Virus record (IMG/VR): IMGVR_UViG_3300047497_000259
Coordinates: 1 to 38,390 of that record
DNA length: 38,390 bases
Strand: one strand, 5' to 3'
Source: a virus
Each line of letters starts with the position of its first letter. Positions within the stretch are counted from its first letter, which is position 1. Shown here piece by piece: positions 38,088 to 38,390 of the stretch. Below the pieces are notes generated by a model. That model worked only from the letters and a program-made list of their open reading frames with translations. It had not been told where the DNA came from and searched no databases. The position numbers and the translations under genes are program-made.

Positions 38088-38390
38088 CTACCAGAGCAGC
38101 AAGACAAGGAGCGTCACTGCGAGAATGCCCAGACAGAACTTCCGAGCAAAGGAAGTCAGGGCCTCAGCAAATTCGAGGTCGCGGGTGTAGTCGCTTTCGG
38201 CGTATTCAGGAGTGTGGGTGGGAACTACGACGCAGGGGACGCCTGCGAAGAAGACCTGGCGGCGGTGTCGGTTAGCAAGCGCGTCGGATGCGCCTGCGGC
38301 AAAGTCGCGCATCGCGAGGTTGCGCACCGTCAGGGGCGGCGGCGCAGGCTCAAAGGGTTCTGGATTTGTATTTGTGGTTGTTACGCGTAG
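38088..38390 (-). CDS. Hypothetical membrane-anchored protein (5' end outside the window)
   Basis: The frame is open from 38088 to the right edge, giving at least 100 residues; no ATG is present and the only internal candidate start is a GTG at 38327. Seen: Pro-rich N-terminal part (NPEPFEPAPPPLTVRNLAMR), FAAGASDALANRHRRQVFFA, and a C-terminal membrane segment (FCLGILAVTLLVLLLW). A tail anchor is likely. No family recognised. It is upstream of the beta-helix gene in the same direction, 76 bases apart. Confidence 0.5.
   Translation of the reverse strand, partial: LRVTTTNTNPEPFEPAPPPLTVRNLAMRDFAAGASDALANRHRRQVFFAGVPCVVVPTHTPEYAESDYTRDLEFAEALTSFARKFCLGILAVTLLVLLLW

Noticed and set aside
38088-38390. 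Circular closure of the window into a complete phage genome
   Set aside because: Joining the ends would put the integrase TGA directly before the partial right-end gene and leave it without an ATG; nothing else supports a circular contig.

Overview
The window is most of a temperate, siphovirus-type phage or prophage genome with a lambda-like plan. Almost everything is transcribed leftward (minus strand), so in genetic order it reads from high to low coordinates. It is GC-rich and most minus-strand genes have Shine-Dalgarno sites of the AGGAG type, as in Gram-negative hosts. The integrase C-terminus has the RHxAITxLAE style I associate with soil Acidobacteriota; that host assignment is a low-confidence impression. 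The left edge falls exactly on the integrase stop codon. The right edge cuts a gene. No CI/Cro-type repressor module and no attachment site were recognised, so the element may extend beyond the window.

Early region, 38390 to 27996: a tightly coupled operon with repeated ATGA/GTGA overlaps. It encodes small membrane proteins, a left-handed beta-helix repeat protein, an HNH protein, several small cysteine-rich proteins, a C5-methyltransferase reduced to its first and last motifs, a helicase fused to an N4/N6-type DNA methyltransferase, a MazG-like protein and a replication initiator. The initiator gene contains five palindromic iterons beside a T-rich stretch, which is the arrangement of the lambda O gene and its origin.

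Packaging and head, 27721 to 19911: TerS (Nu1-like), TerL (GpA family), a gpW-like adaptor, a lambda-type portal, a DUF6527-like protein, an HK97-type prohead protease fused in frame to the major capsid protein (with a ribosome-binding site for an internal start at the capsid part), a small protein, an FII-like connector and a tail terminator.

Tail, 19471 to 4095: tail tube protein, the two tail chaperones joined by a programmed -1 frameshift on GGGAAAA, tape measure, M-, L- and K-like tip proteins, and a large tip protein that fuses an I-like beta-grasp domain, J, and a C-terminal Hint (intein/hedgehog) domain. Next come a tail fibre ending in an SGNH esterase domain and two small frameshifted or relic genes. 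Inserted on the opposite strand between tape measure and M are three genes (13580-15494): a possible gpZ-like tail gene, a BRCT protein with a WYL-like C-terminal part, and an exported protein. The last two look like morons.

Lysis and integration, 3997 to 1: a membrane coiled-coil protein, a GH24 lysozyme, three further membrane proteins, then two ribbon-helix-helix proteins on the plus strand. The first of these faces the integrase across two copies of one palindromic operator. The least ordinary items are the Hint-tipped J protein, the nested capsid start, the BRCT moron cassette, the hollowed-out C5 methyltransferase, the beta-helix repeat protein and the iteron origin inside the initiator gene.
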